From an uncultured Pseudomonadales bacterium (GTDB lineage Bacteria; Pseudomonadota; Gammaproteobacteria; Pseudomonadales; Balneatricaceae), in the NCBI GenBank assembly GCA_943787595.1, contig CALSNA010000005.1, positions 372,001 to 436,000 of the forward strand: a stretch of 64,000 nt of DNA, given 5' to 3'. This document shows positions 38,480 to 50,400 of this stretch, piece by piece. The notes below the pieces were generated by a model. The model ran no database searches. It saw only the letters and a list, made by a program, of their open reading frames with translations, and was not told where the DNA came from. How positions within the stretch are numbered: the first letter of the stretch is position 1; every line of letters begins with the position of its first letter. A program made the translations under genes and the position numbers.

Positions 38480-39112
38480 TTAGACGGGCCGACTTTCCAA
38501 TACTGAATCAATTAGCCCATACTGGGTGGCTTCAGAAGCAGTCATAAAGTTATCGCGATCCGTGTCTTGAACTATAGTAGCCAGTTCCTGGCCAGTATGA
38601 AGTGCTATCAGTTGGTTAAGTGTTGTACGTATTTTAAGTATCTCACGGGTATGGATCTCGATATCGCTTGCTTGGCCTTGGTATCCACCGAGCGGTTGAT
38701 GAATCATCATACGGGAGTGAGGCAAGCAATAACGCTTTCCTTTAGCTCCACCAGTCAATAACAGTGCTCCCATACTCGCAGCTTGACCGATACACATAGT
38801 GCTTACATCTGGCTTAATAAATTGCATGGTGTCATAAATAGCCATACCGGCAGTGACTGAACCACCTGGTGAATTTATATACAAGTGGATATCTTTTTCC
38901 GGGTTTTCCGCTTCAAGGAATAATAACTGTGCTACGACCAGATTAGCCATATGATCTTCGACTTGTCCAATCATAAAAATTACCCGTTCTTTGAGCAAAC
39001 GCGAGTAAATATCATAGGAACGTTCACCACGCGAAGTCTGTTCAATGACCATGGGAACTAGCGCATTCGTTATATCATTTGTCTTGGGTGATAATAAAAT
39101 CGGAGAATTCAT
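38480..39112 (-). CDS. clpP: ClpP, proteolytic subunit of the Clp protease
   Basis: This serine peptidase (210 residues) forms the double-ring chamber that degrades proteins fed by ClpX. The catalytic triad is visible: Ser113 in [11 protein letters not shown], His138 in [10 protein letters not shown], and an Asp in the carboxy-terminal TDRDNFM segment. An amino-terminal propeptide of about 15 residues is likely, as in E. coli. It follows tig and precedes clpX. Confidence 0.97.
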   Translation of the reverse strand: MNSPILLSPKTNDITNALVPMVIEQTSRGERSYDIYSRLLKERVIFMIGQVEDHMANLVVAQLLFLEAENPEKDIHLYINSPGGSVTAGMAIYDTMQFIKPDVSTMCIGQAASMGALLLTGGAKGKRYCLPHSRMMIHQPLGGYQGQASDIEIHTREILKIRTTLNQLIALHTGQELATIVQDTDRDNFMTASEATQYGLIDSVLESRPV

Positions 39113-39290
39113 ATATGATCCGCTCTATAAGCCAAAGAAATATCTTTAGTTGGTGAATTACACGCGCAAGTTATGTGAGTGACAGTTGTTGGTACAGTCA
39201 ATAATTAGGGTAACAGATGCACATTAATTGATTCTGCTTTATTATTCAATTTCCAAAGTTAAACACATCAGGATGTTTAAATTCAAATCA

Positions 39291-40607
39291 CTAGCCATGA
39301 TCTTGTTTTTCTAACTCAACTGCTGATTGATAATCCACCTCGATATCAGTAATGCTGGCTGCTGACAAAAGGTAACCAAGCACCTGATTTTCCAACACTA
39401 AGCTCTCAATCTGGGCCAGTTTTTCCTTGTTACCCATATAGTGGCCAATAAATTCTTGTGGTTCATCGTAGCCTTGAGCCATACTTTCCAGCAGTGCCCT
39501 AACCTTTTCAGGTGTAGCTTTGAGGGCATGAATTTTGATAATCTCAGTCACCAGCAAATTCATCTTGACACGATGGATGGCCTGATCAGTGAATATTTCA
39601 TCCGGCAAATTAGATGTATCCAATTTACCAGCAGAGCCACTAAATTGCTTGCTAGACTCTTGCTTCATGTGTTCTATTTCACTATCAATCAGTGTTTTAG
39701 GAGCATCAAATTGGTGTAACTTCAGATAGGCATCCAGAACCTGACGCTTTAGTTTGTTTGTAAGTGTTTGGCTCATTTCCCGAACCATATTGCCTTTAAC
39801 TTCCTTGCGAAAACCTAGCTCACCTTTCTCCTTAGGGTTAAATAAGGCAAAAAATGCGTCATCCAATTCAGGTGTCTCTGCTTCACTGACCTTATTTACC
39901 TTGATTGAGAATCGAGCTTGCTGGCCCTGCAAATGTTCGGCACCGTAATCCTCTGGAAAAACAACCGTTATCTCTTTTTGATCACCAGCTTTCATGCCAA
40001 TAATCCCTGCCTCAAAGCCTGTGATCATGCTGTTTGTTCCCAGCACTAAATCACGACCTTGGCCGGCCCCACCCTCAAAGGCTTCATCACCAATATAACC
40101 AGTAAAATCAATGTTTACTTGATCACCATTAACACTGGATCGATCCACTAAAAACCATTTAACATGTTGCTTTTGCAACAAGGCAACCATATCATCTACG
40201 TCAGCATCCTGAACTGTCCCGAGTTGGCGCTCAACGGACAATGCAGCAGGTTCAACCAAGCTAATCTCAGGGTAGACTTCCACTACAGCAACATAACTGA
40301 AATCCTGCTCTGCGTCACTCTGATGTGGTTCAATGGATGGCATACTCGCTGGATTGATACCCGCTTCAGCGATCGCTTCAAAATAGCTGGCCTCAATTAA
40401 CTCACCTATAATCTCTTGGCGAATACTCCCCCCGTAGCGTTTTTTGACCAAGCTAGCTGGCACTTTACCTTTACGAAAACCATCAATACGAATTGTTTTC
40501 GCTGTCTGACGAACTTTTTTGTCTACAGCATTGTCAATGCGTTCGGATGGCAAACTTACAGTAACTCGCCGCTCCAAGATGGTAGTTGTTTCAACAGAAA
40601 CTTGCAT
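39291..40607 (-). CDS. tig: Trigger factor
   Basis: This ribosome-associated chaperone (438 residues) holds nascent chains. The ribosome-binding domain is amino-terminal with the signature FRKGKVPASLVKKRYG near residues 44-59. The FKBP-type isomerase domain (residues about 150-245) contains DQVNIDFTGYIGDEAFEGG. The rest is the helical carboxy-terminal domain. It is the first gene of tig-clpP-clpX-lon-hupB-ppiD. Confidence 0.96.
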   Translation of the reverse strand: MQVSVETTTILERRVTVSLPSERIDNAVDKKVRQTAKTIRIDGFRKGKVPASLVKKRYGGSIRQEIIGELIEASYFEAIAEAGINPASMPSIEPHQSDAEQDFSYVAVVEVYPEISLVEPAALSVERQLGTVQDADVDDMVALLQKQHVKWFLVDRSSVNGDQVNIDFTGYIGDEAFEGGAGQGRDLVLGTNSMITGFEAGIIGMKAGDQKEITVVFPEDYGAEHLQGQQARFSIKVNKVSEAETPELDDAFFALFNPKEKGELGFRKEVKGNMVREMSQTLTNKLKRQVLDAYLKLHQFDAPKTLIDSEIEHMKQESSKQFSGSAGKLDTSNLPDEIFTDQAIHRVKMNLLVTEIIKIHALKATPEKVRALLESMAQGYDEPQEFIGHYMGNKEKLAQIESLVLENQVLGYLLSAASITDIEVDYQSAVELEKQDHG

Positions 40608-41713
40608 TCAATTGCCCCATTGTTAATTACGATTGCGGATCATATCGCAAATGAAAAACATAATTTATGAATTGATAGTGTACAAAGATTAATTAATAAA
40701 AAATTAGCTGCAAAATACTTTCTGAATATATTCCAATAACAATATCAGAACAATTTTGCAAAAAAATTTAGGATGAAGCAATGCAGTCTCACATGGCAAC
40801 CATTCAGAGACGAGTTGAGCATCCAGGTCTCGCATTGCCAGGCCAAAGTTGGCTACTAATAAGTTTAGCCTGGCCATCCTTGGTCGTAAAAATGGGAACA
40901 TAGCCTCAGTAGCTTACGATAACCTAATGAACGCATATTCCCTGGTGTGGCCCTTTTTGAATTAATAAGGCGGCTCAGAGTTTACACATCACCACAACAC
41001 AAATGCCAATGCACTGATGTAAAAACTTGCGATCATAGACGTTTAAATCGTTCTAACACTGACACCATACATGATCATTCAACGGACATAAACTACTAAA
41101 TATATAACCAGAGCACACAAAAAGGCATTCAAAAAATTAACCTTAAATTTTCCGCTATGACCATCAAATAGTCAAGTAATTCGTGGTTAATGCATACATA
41201 TTTAAGGGAACTCCCACAGGGCAAAGATCTATATGTATATGTAATTTAGCTAGAAGATTCAAAATGGCTGGTTAACCGCGCGACTGTACACAATACAAAA
41301 GGTAAGGACACCCCTCTTTGGGCTGGCAACTCTTAAAAACTGTCATTAGCCAGATAGAATAACTTTTAATCACAACAACACTATACACATAAACAGCACA
41401 CAGCCACCGGTTAGCTAAATATTAACCTTGCCATTGATGTGAGATGTAAACAATTTGCCAACACTAAACCACTTAATGGTCATTCAATCAGAATCTGAAG
41501 CATTTTCTCAATTTACTTGAGTCGAGGCAGTGTATCGACACTTATTTTTCAGATAGAATGGTAAGTAATATCGCAGAAATAAAAAATATCAGTATTACTT
41601 TAATTACAGTTATGGTAAAAAATTAACTCATTTGAATTTCATTGCACAGTTAAAAATTCTTCAGTGGATATAACTTAAGCAATAATATTAACCTCCCAAA
41701 TTTAGGTGAATCA
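40608..41713. other. 1.1-kb gap without recognised genes between tig and pntA
   Basis: I looked on both strands for tRNAs, small RNAs and remnants and recognised none. A minus-strand frame at 40704-40901 (65 codons) has no family features I know. The stretch must hold the divergent promoters of tig and pntA. Its size and lack of coding features suggest an eroded gene. A ribosome-binding AGGTG precedes pntA. Confidence 0.4.
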
Positions 41714-43267
41714 ATGCTAATCGGCATCCCTAAGGAACCTATGGCTGGCGAAACCCGTGTCGCCGCAACCCCGCAAACTGTTAGTCAACTCATTAAACTA
41801 GGCTTTAGTGTCACAGTAGAATCAGGTGCTGGGCTAGCTGCTAGTTTTAGTGACTTAGCTTACGAACAAGCTGGTGCTACAGTCAGTAAAGGGTATCAGT
41901 CTGTCTATCAAAGTGAGTTGTTATTAAAGGTTAACCCATTACAGGAACATCTTCGTGCAGGCCAGTCTGAATTACAACTAGTAAACGATGGTGCCGCCAT
42001 TATCAGCTTTATTGCGCCAGCTCAGCATGAAGCCCAGCTCAAACGCATGGCTGAGCGCCAGCTGACTGTCCTGTCAATGGAATCCGTGCCTCGTATTTCG
42101 CGTTCCCAGTCCATGGATGCACTCAGTTCTATGGCCAATATTGCAGGTTACCGTGCAGTCATCGAAGCGGCTCATCACTTTGGCCGTTTTTTTGCTGGCC
42201 AGATTACTGCGGCCGGCAAAGTACCACCAGCTAAAGTACTGATTATTGGTGCTGGAGTAGCAGGATTGGCAGCCATTGGCGCTGCCGGCAGCTTAGGTGC
42301 TATTGTCAGAGCCTTTGACACTCGCCCTGAGGTAAAAGAACAGATTAATAGCATGGGTGCTGAGTTTCTGGAAGTAGATATTGAAGAGGAAAGTGGAACA
42401 GGTGATGGCTATGCAAAAGTAATGAGCAACGCTTTTATTGAAGCTGAAATGGCTTTATTTGCTGAACAGGCAAAAGATGTTGACATTATCATCACTACAG
42501 CCATGATACCCGGCAAACCAGCTCCAAAATTAATTACTGCTGACATGGTAGCAAGCATGAAACCCGGCAGCGTAATCGTTGATCTGGCAGCCTTAGGTGG
42601 TGGCAACTGTGACCTAACGATTGTTGGCAATGTCAGCACCAGCGACAATGGCGTAACTGTCCTCGGCTACACCGACATGGCAGCTCGTCTGCCTGCCCAG
42701 GCTTCCCAGTTATATGGCAACAATTTGGTTAATCTATTGAAACTACTGTGCCCAAATCAAGATGGCACATTAAATATCAATTTTGAAGATCAAATTATCC
42801 GTGGAGTGACTGTGACTCATGAAGGTGCAGTAACCTGGCCACCACCGGCCATCCAAGTATCAGCCACCTCGAAAGCCACAGCTAAACCAGCTGAAACAAT
42901 GGCAAAACCAGCAAAACAAACCATGCCCAAACCAGTCAAGTATGGTCTGGGCCTAGCAGGGATCGCTTTTACTACCTGGATTGCAGTATATGCACCAACA
43001 GAGTTTTTAACCCATTTTACAGTCTTCGTGCTGGCTTGTATTATTGGCTATTACGTGGTTTGGAATGTCAATCATGCCCTCCATACTCCCTTAATGAGTA
43101 TCACCAATGCGATCTCCGGTATCATCGTAGTGGGAGCATTGTTGCAAGTCTCTGATGAAATGAATCTAATTAGTATCATGGCGCTAGTGGCTATATTGAT
43201 TTCCAGTATTAATATTGCAGGCGGCTTTTCCGTAACTAAACGTATGTTGAAAATGTTCCAAAAATAG
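41714..43267 (+). CDS. pntA: NAD(P) transhydrogenase subunit alpha
   Basis: This is the alpha subunit (517 residues) of the proton-translocating transhydrogenase, which makes NADPH from NADH at the inner membrane. The amino part is the NAD-binding domain I, related to alanine dehydrogenase: [20 protein letters not shown] at the start, then the Rossmann motif [22 protein letters not shown] near residue 175. An Ala/Lys/Pro-rich linker (residues about 385-410) leads to about four membrane helices at the carboxy end. This is the single-chain alpha form of E. coli rather than the split alpha-1/alpha-2 form. pntB follows after nine bases. Confidence 0.96.
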   Translation: MLIGIPKEPMAGETRVAATPQTVSQLIKLGFSVTVESGAGLAASFSDLAYEQAGATVSKGYQSVYQSELLLKVNPLQEHLRAGQSELQLVNDGAAIISFIAPAQHEAQLKRMAERQLTVLSMESVPRISRSQSMDALSSMANIAGYRAVIEAAHHFGRFFAGQITAAGKVPPAKVLIIGAGVAGLAAIGAAGSLGAIVRAFDTRPEVKEQINSMGAEFLEVDIEEESGTGDGYAKVMSNAFIEAEMALFAEQAKDVDIIITTAMIPGKPAPKLITADMVASMKPGSVIVDLAALGGGNCDLTIVGNVSTSDNGVTVLGYTDMAARLPAQASQLYGNNLVNLLKLLCPNQDGTLNINFEDQIIRGVTVTHEGAVTWPPPAIQVSATSKATAKPAETMAKPAKQTMPKPVKYGLGLAGIAFTTWIAVYAPTEFLTHFTVFVLACIIGYYVVWNVNHALHTPLMSITNAISGIIVVGALLQVSDEMNLISIMALVAILISSINIAGGFSVTKRMLKMFQK

Positions 43268-43276
43268 GAGGCACAT

Positions 43277-44662
43277 ATGCAATATTCAATGGTTACAACA
43301 GCCTATATTATCGCTGCTGTGTTGTTTATTATGGCATTGGCTGGGCTAGCTCAACAGGAATCAGCTAAGCGTGGCATATGGCTTGGCATGATTGGCATGA
43401 TAATTGCCTTGGCTGCCACAATCTTGAGTCCCGAAGTAATCAAATTGAATACTGGACTAGGCTATATCATCGCCACCATGATCATTGGGTCGATAATTGG
43501 ATTATGGGTAGCTCGACGGGTAGCAATGACAGAAATGCCTGAACTGGTAGCAATACTGCATAGTTTTGTAGGCCTGGCTGCCGTTTGTGTGGGCTATAAT
43601 AGTTACCTGTATCATCACGATCTAACCGGTATCATGCAACAAATCCATCTGGTGGAAGTGTTCCTTGGCATATTTATCGGTTCTGTAACCTTTACTGGTT
43701 CCGTAGTAGCCTTTGCAAAATTACGTGGCTTGATCGCATCCAAACCACTTAATCTACCTCATCGCCATAAACTGAACTTGTTAGCTCTATTAATTAGCAC
43801 AGTACTGATGGTGAACTTTGTGATGCAAGGTGGTAGTACCAATAACCTGCTAATTATGACTCTAATAGCCTTGGTATTTGGCTGGCATCTGGTTGCTTCC
43901 ATTGGTGGTGCTGATATGCCGGTAGTGGTTTCCATGCTTAATTCCTATTCTGGCTGGGCCGCTGCTGCAGCAGGTTTCATGTTAGGAAATGACCTGCTAA
44001 TTATAACCGGAGCACTGGTAGGTTCATCGGGAGCTATCCTTAGCTATATTATGTGCCGCGCCATGAATCGATCGTTCTTTGCGGTTATAGCCGGTGGCTT
44101 TGGTAATGATCCAGTCACTACTGAAACCGGGATAGAAGGTGAAATCATCACTACAACTGCTGAAGAAGTCGCTGCTATGCTAAGCAGTTCTAAACAAGTG
44201 ATTATTACTCCCGGTTATGGGATGGCCGTAGCACAAGCCCAATATCCAGTACATGATATTACCCAAAAGCTGCGCAGTCAGGGAGTCACCGTGCGATTTG
44301 GCATCCACCCGGTAGCAGGACGATTACCAGGACACATGAATGTATTGCTGGCAGAAGCAAAGGTCCCTTATGATATCGTTCTGGAAATGGATGAAATCAA
44401 TGCAGATTTTGCCAGCACCGACACGGTATTGGTGATTGGCGCCAACGATACGGTTAATCCGGCAGCTAAGCAGGCTGGCAGCCCCATCGCTGGCATGCCC
44501 GTACTAGAAGTATGGGATGCAAAACGTATTATAGTATTTAAACGTGGTATGGCCTCTGGTTATGCCGGCGTGCAAAACCCACTGTTCTTTATGGAGCATA
44601 CCCGAATGCTATTTGGCGATGCTAAATCCAGTGTGGAAGAGATTGCCAAGCATCTGCGCTAG
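43277..44662 (+). CDS. pntB: NAD(P) transhydrogenase subunit beta
   Basis: This is the beta subunit (461 residues). About eight or nine membrane helices form the proton channel in the first 270 residues, with the conserved [23 protein letters not shown] near residue 215. The carboxy-terminal NADP-binding domain contains [19 protein letters not shown] near 315 and [13 protein letters not shown] near 385. AGGAGG is present just before the start. The operon appears to continue into pgk after 33 bases. Confidence 0.97.
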   Translation: MQYSMVTTAYIIAAVLFIMALAGLAQQESAKRGIWLGMIGMIIALAATILSPEVIKLNTGLGYIIATMIIGSIIGLWVARRVAMTEMPELVAILHSFVGLAAVCVGYNSYLYHHDLTGIMQQIHLVEVFLGIFIGSVTFTGSVVAFAKLRGLIASKPLNLPHRHKLNLLALLISTVLMVNFVMQGGSTNNLLIMTLIALVFGWHLVASIGGADMPVVVSMLNSYSGWAAAAAGFMLGNDLLIITGALVGSSGAILSYIMCRAMNRSFFAVIAGGFGNDPVTTETGIEGEIITTTAEEVAAMLSSSKQVIITPGYGMAVAQAQYPVHDITQKLRSQGVTVRFGIHPVAGRLPGHMNVLLAEAKVPYDIVLEMDEINADFASTDTVLVIGANDTVNPAAKQAGSPIAGMPVLEVWDAKRIIVFKRGMASGYAGVQNPLFFMEHTRMLFGDAKSSVEEIAKHLR

Positions 44663-44695
44663 CAATACTAACAACGAGTATGGCAAAGGCTTATG

Positions 44696-45862
44696 ATGAG
44701 TGTTTTACATATGTCTAAACTTGATCTTGCCGGTCAGCGGGTGCTGATCCGGGAAGACTTAAATGCACCTCTCAAAGATGGGCAGGTAGCCGATGACACT
44801 CGACTCTGGGCAGCTTTGCCCACGATCAGTCGAGCCCTGGATAAAGGTGCCAGAGTCATGGTAATGTCCCACCTTGGCAGACCCATAGAAGGACAGTTTA
44901 CAGAATATTTGTCACTTGCCCCAGTGGTTGCGTGGCTTGATCAACAACTCGACTGTAACGTCCAACTAAAGCACGACTGGTTGACTGGAGTCAATCCAAT
45001 TGCAGGCGAAGTAGTAGTGCTGGAAAACTGCCGTTTCAATGTAGGTGAAAAGACCAACGATGATGACCTGTCGCGACAAATAGCTAGCTTGTGCGACATT
45101 TATGTTAACGATGCCTTTGCCACAGCGCACCGGGCTCATGCCTCGACCCATGGCGTGGCACACTATGCACCTATAGCCTGTGCCGGACCATTAATGATAG
45201 CTGAGTTGGAAGCACTAAGCGAAGCCCTTTACAAGCCTGCCAAACCTCTGATAGCAGTGGTAGGAGGAGCCAAGATTTCCACCAAACTGTCTATATTGAA
45301 ACAGCTTTCTGAACAGGTTGATCAGTTAATTGTGGGCGGTGGTATCGCCAATACTTTTCTGGCTGCCAGTGGCCAGCCAGTGGGGCAATCTCTACATGAA
45401 CCCAATCTGGTAGATACCGCACGCTCACTTATGCAAAGAACCCATATACCCATTCCCGTTGATGTAGTCACTGCCACTGGGCTAAGTGAAAGTGCTGTAG
45501 CCACGATCAAGGACCCTGGCATGGTCACTGACCATGATATGATCCTTGATGTAGGCCCAAAGACAGCACAACAAATAGCGAACCTTATCACTCAGGCAGG
45601 CACCATTATCTGGAATGGACCACTGGGCGTATTTGAGTTTGAACAGTTTGGACATGGCACCAAAGCATTGTCCCATGCAATTGCCACCAGCCACGCATTC
45701 TCCATAGCGGGTGGTGGTGATACATTGGCAGCAGTAAATCAATACGGTATACGTGACCAAGTGTCCTATATTTGCACCGGTGGTGGGGCTTTCCTCGAAT
45801 TTATCGAAGGCAAGAAATTACCAGCCATAACGATACTTGAGCAGCGTGCCGCAGTATATTAA
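44696..45862 (+). CDS. pgk: Phosphoglycerate kinase
   Basis: This cytosolic enzyme (388 residues) interconverts 1,3-bisphosphoglycerate plus ADP with 3-phosphoglycerate plus ATP. The start [29 protein letters not shown] matches the family. [10 protein letters not shown] near residue 60, GGAKISTKL near 186 and the carboxy-terminal [13 protein letters not shown] loop are substrate and nucleotide contacts. I chose the second of two adjacent ATGs, six bases after AAAGG. It lies between pntB (33 bases upstream) and fba. Confidence 0.95.
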   Translation: MSVLHMSKLDLAGQRVLIREDLNAPLKDGQVADDTRLWAALPTISRALDKGARVMVMSHLGRPIEGQFTEYLSLAPVVAWLDQQLDCNVQLKHDWLTGVNPIAGEVVVLENCRFNVGEKTNDDDLSRQIASLCDIYVNDAFATAHRAHASTHGVAHYAPIACAGPLMIAELEALSEALYKPAKPLIAVVGGAKISTKLSILKQLSEQVDQLIVGGGIANTFLAASGQPVGQSLHEPNLVDTARSLMQRTHIPIPVDVVTATGLSESAVATIKDPGMVTDHDMILDVGPKTAQQIANLITQAGTIIWNGPLGVFEFEQFGHGTKALSHAIATSHAFSIAGGGDTLAAVNQYGIRDQVSYICTGGGAFLEFIEGKKLPAITILEQRAAVY

Positions 45863-45916
45863 GAAAGATGCTTTAAGCACAATTTAAAATGTTATGTATG
45901 CGGAGAACCAGAAGAT

Positions 45917-46972
45917 ATGGCCTTGATTAGTTTACGACAGTTGCTTGATCATGCAGCTGAATTTAGTTATGGCATTCCAGCATTTAATGTTAACAACCTT
46001 GAACAAATACGGGCCATTATGGAAGCGGCTGATCAAACCGATAGCCCAGTGATTGTGCAAGCTTCTGCCGGGGCCAGTAAATATGCCGGTTCCCATTTTC
46101 TCAAGCATATGATACTGGCTGCAATTGAAGCATTTCCACATATTCCAGTATGTATGCATCAGGATCATGGCGCCTCCCCAGCTGTTTGCCAAAGATCCAT
46201 TCAGTTGGGATTTTCTTCGGTGATGATGGATGGTTCCTTACAAGAAGATCAAAAAAACCCAGCCAGCTATGATTATAATGTTAAAGTAACCCGCCGCACC
46301 GTTGAAATGGCCCACGCCTGCGGCGTGTCCGTGGAAGGCGAACTCGGCTGCTTGGGATCTCTGGAGACTGGCACTGCCGGTGAGGAAGACGGAGTTGGAG
46401 CTGTTGGCAAGTTGAGTCATGAGCAGTTGCTAACAGACCCAGAGGAAGCCGCTGATTTTGTCGCCAAAACCGGTATTGATGCACTGGCCATTGCCTGTGG
46501 TACCAGTCACGGCGCTTATAAATTCAGTCGTCCACCCACCGGAGATATACTGTCTATTGATCGAATCAGAGACATACATGCCCGTATTCCGAATACCCAC
46601 CTAGTTATGCACGGTTCATCTTCAGTACCACAAGACTGGCTAGCAGTAATTAATGAATATGGCGGTGCCATACCACAGACTTATGGTGTCCCTGTTGAAC
46701 AAATTGTGGCAGGCATTCGCCACGGCGTACGCAAAATCAATGTTGATACTGACCTACGTCTAGCTTCAACAGGAGCAGTAAGGCGTTTCTTATCGCACCA
46801 CCCAAGTGAATTTGATCCACGCAAATTCCTCAAAGTTACTACAACGGCCATGAAAGCAATCTGCGTGGCCCGCTATGAAGCATTCGGTTCTGCCAGCCAT
46901 GCCAGTAAAATTAAGCCAATCAGTCTGGAATCCATGGTGAGCCATTATCAGAGTGGTGAGTTCAAAATATAA
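45917..46972 (+). CDS. fba: Fructose-bisphosphate aldolase, class II
   Basis: This zinc-dependent aldolase (351 residues) splits fructose 1,6-bisphosphate or makes it in gluconeogenesis. [13 protein letters not shown] near residue 18, the catalytic/zinc motif [11 protein letters not shown] near 80, [14 protein letters not shown] near 138, [11 protein letters not shown] near 195 and [10 protein letters not shown] near 233 are all present. The form resembles the CbbA-like subgroup. It follows pgk by 54 bases. Confidence 0.96.
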   Translation: MALISLRQLLDHAAEFSYGIPAFNVNNLEQIRAIMEAADQTDSPVIVQASAGASKYAGSHFLKHMILAAIEAFPHIPVCMHQDHGASPAVCQRSIQLGFSSVMMDGSLQEDQKNPASYDYNVKVTRRTVEMAHACGVSVEGELGCLGSLETGTAGEEDGVGAVGKLSHEQLLTDPEEAADFVAKTGIDALAIACGTSHGAYKFSRPPTGDILSIDRIRDIHARIPNTHLVMHGSSSVPQDWLAVINEYGGAIPQTYGVPVEQIVAGIRHGVRKINVDTDLRLASTGAVRRFLSHHPSEFDPRKFLKVTTTAMKAICVARYEAFGSASHASKIKPISLESMVSHYQSGEFKI

Positions 46973-48328
46973 CCTTGAACACTGACAGACCTTATAACAG
47001 ATTTAGCTTTAGCCATACTGTTCATTTATAGCCTTTGAGAAACAGAACGGGGAGTTTCTATGAGTTCACATAGATAAAATCAATATCTATATTATTTCCA
47101 TTAACTCGGACTGAATGTCCAATAAATTATGTAACAAAACGAATTAACATCGCCATTCACTCACTTACAGCGTTACGAATAAATAGGGTCTGAACACCAG
47201 CGATTGCCAGTTAGTCACGCAGCGATGTTATCAAACAAATACCTAATTATTTTCAGGTCCACAATGTTAAATTGATGTGTTGTTTCCATTGATATGCTAT
47301 TTTTTTGATCACCTGATAGCCAACGCGACAGAATAATAATTCAGTATTACATACCGTCATTCTGCAGCAATGAATGTAATAAAAAAACTCCCAGATTTTT
47401 TTTATCAAGCGCCAGAAAAAAACGCATAAAAAGATAGCCATCCACTGTAATTGTCTTAATTCAGCCCTTTTTCAAGACCAATCCGTGATTTTTGCAACAT
47501 AGTAGAGCAGATACATCAGCCGTGGTCTGCAAACCAAAATTTATACTGGCTACCGACTTGACACATTGATGGTATTTGTCGTTTCTCCATTGAGGCAGGC
47601 ACTACATCACCGAGATGAGTAGAAACACTCTGGTAGTCTGGTTGCGACTGTTTATTTCGTTTTGGACAGGTGTTTTAAGCGGCCAGTTGCCCCTGTGTTT
47701 ATAGTAACTGTACTGCCCATAAGCACGGTGCAACAGATTGAAATAAAGCATACTGAGCCTGATTTTTTTTGGCACGGCAAAGTTAAAGTTAACACCATGG
47801 CGAAAAACAGTAGGTATGAATTTATAATGATCCACTGGCGCTTTTGGTATTTTTAGATTGTAAATTTGTTGTTTTAACATTCATAATAAGTTGCTCAGAA
47901 TTACTTACCTTGACTTTGTGTAGTCCAGGTAAGTAACCGCCATCACAGTATAATACGGTGTGCAGTACCAGACAGTAGTCACTAGTTTTTCACAGATGGT
48001 ATCGCAGCAAACCAGCCTAAAGGTAATAAAATTACGGGGATACCAACCCGTCAATGTTCAATCAACTTGCTGGCAGCCATACAAGTTGCGTGTTGTCGTT
48101 GATAATTTTTAGTGGCACACTGATCGGTGCTAAGCCAAGGCAACACCGTCTGATATTGATTGTCAGCAATGTATGCCTTTAGTCCCAAGTAAGTTAAATG
48201 CAGTTATAATGAATCTGAGCAAACGTAAATTATGTAAGTTCATCGTATTACAATATATTATCCATCCTACAGACGTTAAGTAACCACGTTTGAGGGCAAG
48301 CGGCTATACCACCAACAATGGAGATATC
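46973..48328. other. 1.35-kb gap with possible gene remnants between fba and pepA
   Basis: I recognise no gene. Several frames look more protein-like than random. On the minus strand a frame at about 48066-48205 reads ...LGLKAYIADNQYQTVLPW... and stops, then resumes in the same frame as RVGIPVILLPLGWFAAI. Another minus-strand frame, 47602-47880, runs 92 codons. None matches a family I can name. In many Gammaproteobacteria the lptF gene lies divergent from pepA here, but I could not support an LptF match. The most likely content is one or more decayed genes plus the pepA promoter. Confidence 0.4.
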
Positions 48329-49828
48329 ATGAATTTTGTACTTGCCACTAATGCCAGCACCATGCAGGCAGACACCCTGCTGTTGCCACTGTCCCAAGAC
48401 AAGCGCCTTGATGACATAGCCCAGTCCGTTGATCAACTAATGGGCGGAGTTATCAGCCGAGCCATTGCAAGTGGTGATCTCAGCGGTGAATTCAAACGAC
48501 ATCACTTATTTCTTAATGATACACCGCAAGGACCACGGCGCATTTTGGTGATCGGCACCGGAGAACCCGGTAAGTTAACTGCTCGCAAATATCGGTTGCT
48601 GTTGCAGACAAGTTGGAACCTGATCAAACATCACCGCATCAACAACGTACATAATTGTCTTACGCAGGCACAGTCAGTTCACCTTGGCGATACTGCTAGA
48701 ATAAGGCTGACAATTGAAACGTTAACCCATGCTAGCTACACATTCAGACAGTATAAAAGTCAACCTGAACCTGAGTATGGTGCCACTGTAACCATGCAAC
48801 TAAGCAGCACCAGCCAAGATGCACAACAACATCTGGAACTGGGATTTGCCACTGCCCAAGCCATGGATTTATGCCGTAATCTTAGCAACTTGCCTGGCAA
48901 TATTTGCACCCCCAGTTATCTAGCAGAGCAAGCCCAAAAACTAGCTAAAGAAAGTACCAAAGTCAAAACCGAGGTATTGGATGAAACTGCAATGGCACAG
49001 TTAGGCATGCACTGCCTGCTGTCCGTAGGCCAGGGCAGTGCTGAACCATCGCAGCTTATCGTGGTGCATTATCAGGGCAGTGACCAGGCTGAACAGCCCC
49101 ATGTTCTCGTGGGTAAAGGCATTACCTTTGATTCTGGTGGTATCAGTCTCAAGCCCGGGGCTGGCATGGATGAAATGAAATACGATATGTGTGGTGCAGC
49201 CAGCGTGTTAGCCACCATGCAAGCAGTTATTGAACTGGCATTGCCTATTAATGTAATTACAGTAATAGCCAGTGCTGAGAACATGCCGTCTAGCACAGCC
49301 TGCAAACCAGGCGATATTGTCACTACCATGTCAGGCCAGACTGTAGAAATACTTAATACGGATGCCGAAGGAAGACTGGTATTATGTGACGCATTGACCT
49401 ACATAGCACAATTCAATCCAGCCACTGTAGTCGATGTCGCAACCCTTACAGGTGCCTGTATCATTGCCTTAGGGCACCATACCACTGCCCTGTTGAGTAA
49501 TGATGATACGTTTGCCGAGCACTTACTGGCCGCAAGTCAACAAGCACATGATCCAGCCTGGCGATTGCCCTTGGGTGACGAGTATCAAGAACAGTTAGAC
49601 AGTAATTTTGCTGACATGGCTAATATCGGTGGTCGGACCGCAGGAACCATCACTGCTGCATGTTTTCTAGCCCGTTTTACACAACAATATACCTGGGCTC
49701 ATCTGGATATTGCAGGTACAGCTTGGTCCTCAGGCAAACATAAAGGAGCCAGTGGCCGTAGTGTGCCCTTGCTAGTGCAGCATTTGGTTAACCAAGCTAA
49801 CCCAACTGTGACAGCCAGCCAGGCATGA
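48329..49828 (+). CDS. pepA: Leucyl aminopeptidase (cytosol aminopeptidase)
   Basis: This M17-family hexameric metallo-aminopeptidase (499 residues) takes part in peptide turnover. The catalytic half has VGKGITFDSGGISLKPGAGMDEMKYDM near residue 260, the signature NTDAEGRLVLCDAL near 345 that supplies metal ligands, and GGRTAGTITAACFL near 432. I chose the ATG at 48329 (MNFVLATNAST) with GGAGA just upstream. An in-frame ATG 13 codons earlier lacks support. It overlaps holC by four bases. Confidence 0.95.
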   Translation: MNFVLATNASTMQADTLLLPLSQDKRLDDIAQSVDQLMGGVISRAIASGDLSGEFKRHHLFLNDTPQGPRRILVIGTGEPGKLTARKYRLLLQTSWNLIKHHRINNVHNCLTQAQSVHLGDTARIRLTIETLTHASYTFRQYKSQPEPEYGATVTMQLSSTSQDAQQHLELGFATAQAMDLCRNLSNLPGNICTPSYLAEQAQKLAKESTKVKTEVLDETAMAQLGMHCLLSVGQGSAEPSQLIVVHYQGSDQAEQPHVLVGKGITFDSGGISLKPGAGMDEMKYDMCGAASVLATMQAVIELALPINVITVIASAENMPSSTACKPGDIVTTMSGQTVEILNTDAEGRLVLCDALTYIAQFNPATVVDVATLTGACIIALGHHTTALLSNDDTFAEHLLAASQQAHDPAWRLPLGDEYQEQLDSNFADMANIGGRTAGTITAACFLARFTQQYTWAHLDIAGTAWSSGKHKGASGRSVPLLVQHLVNQANPTVTASQA

Positions 49829-50253
49829 CAGAAATATGTCCGCAGGCAGATTTCTATATTCTCCAGTCTAGCGATCATACTAGCCGTTATCGGCCTCTAT
49901 GCCGCTTGCTAGTCAAAGCCTGGCCTCAGCATCAAGTTTACATACACTGCCAAGATGCAGACCAGGCTGGCTACCTAGATGATTTTATCTGGCACTGTCT
50001 GCCTGACAGTTTCTTGCCTCACAACCGCCTCAGTCATGGCACAGCAACAGCTATTGAGCTGGGTTCAGGACTACAGATGCCAAAACATCGCGACGTATTG
50101 GTCAATCTTGCCATACAAACGCCACACTATTATCAGGAGTTCAATCGTATTATTGAATTTGTTACCCAGGATGATCAGATTCTGCGGGCTACTCGAACCC
50201 ATTATAAATTGTATCGCCAGCAGGGTCTTAAATTACAACGCCATGTTCTTTAA
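49825..50253 (+). CDS. holC: DNA polymerase III chi subunit
   Basis: This is the clamp-loader accessory subunit (142 residues), which connects the replication machinery to single-strand-binding protein. ADFYILQSSD at the start, the CRLLVKAWPQHQVYIHCQD segment near 27-45 and LPDSFLPH near 58 are family features. It sits between pepA and valS as in E. coli and other Gammaproteobacteria, which supports the call for this poorly conserved protein. Confidence 0.92.
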   Translation: MTEICPQADFYILQSSDHTSRYRPLCRLLVKAWPQHQVYIHCQDADQAGYLDDFIWHCLPDSFLPHNRLSHGTATAIELGSGLQMPKHRDVLVNLAIQTPHYYQEFNRIIEFVTQDDQILRATRTHYKLYRQQGLKLQRHVL

Positions 50254-50400
50254 ATAAATACTGATGTTCGCCCATCATTACACTAAAGCCGCCGGATTCG
50301 TATATAATCATTATTCTTTATATAAAACACGGCCTACAGCCAGCCAAGGGTTGTAGATACATTGACTGAATCTTTGAGCATTGACAGACCGCCAGCTACT

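Noticed and set aside
47602-47880. 92-codon minus-strand frame as a new gene
   Set aside because: No ribosome-binding site or family feature, and nearby frames are broken. Kept only as part of the gap description.
50362-50400. TTG start for valS 13 codons upstream
   Set aside because: The ATG at 50401 gives the usual family start; the extra residues have no match.
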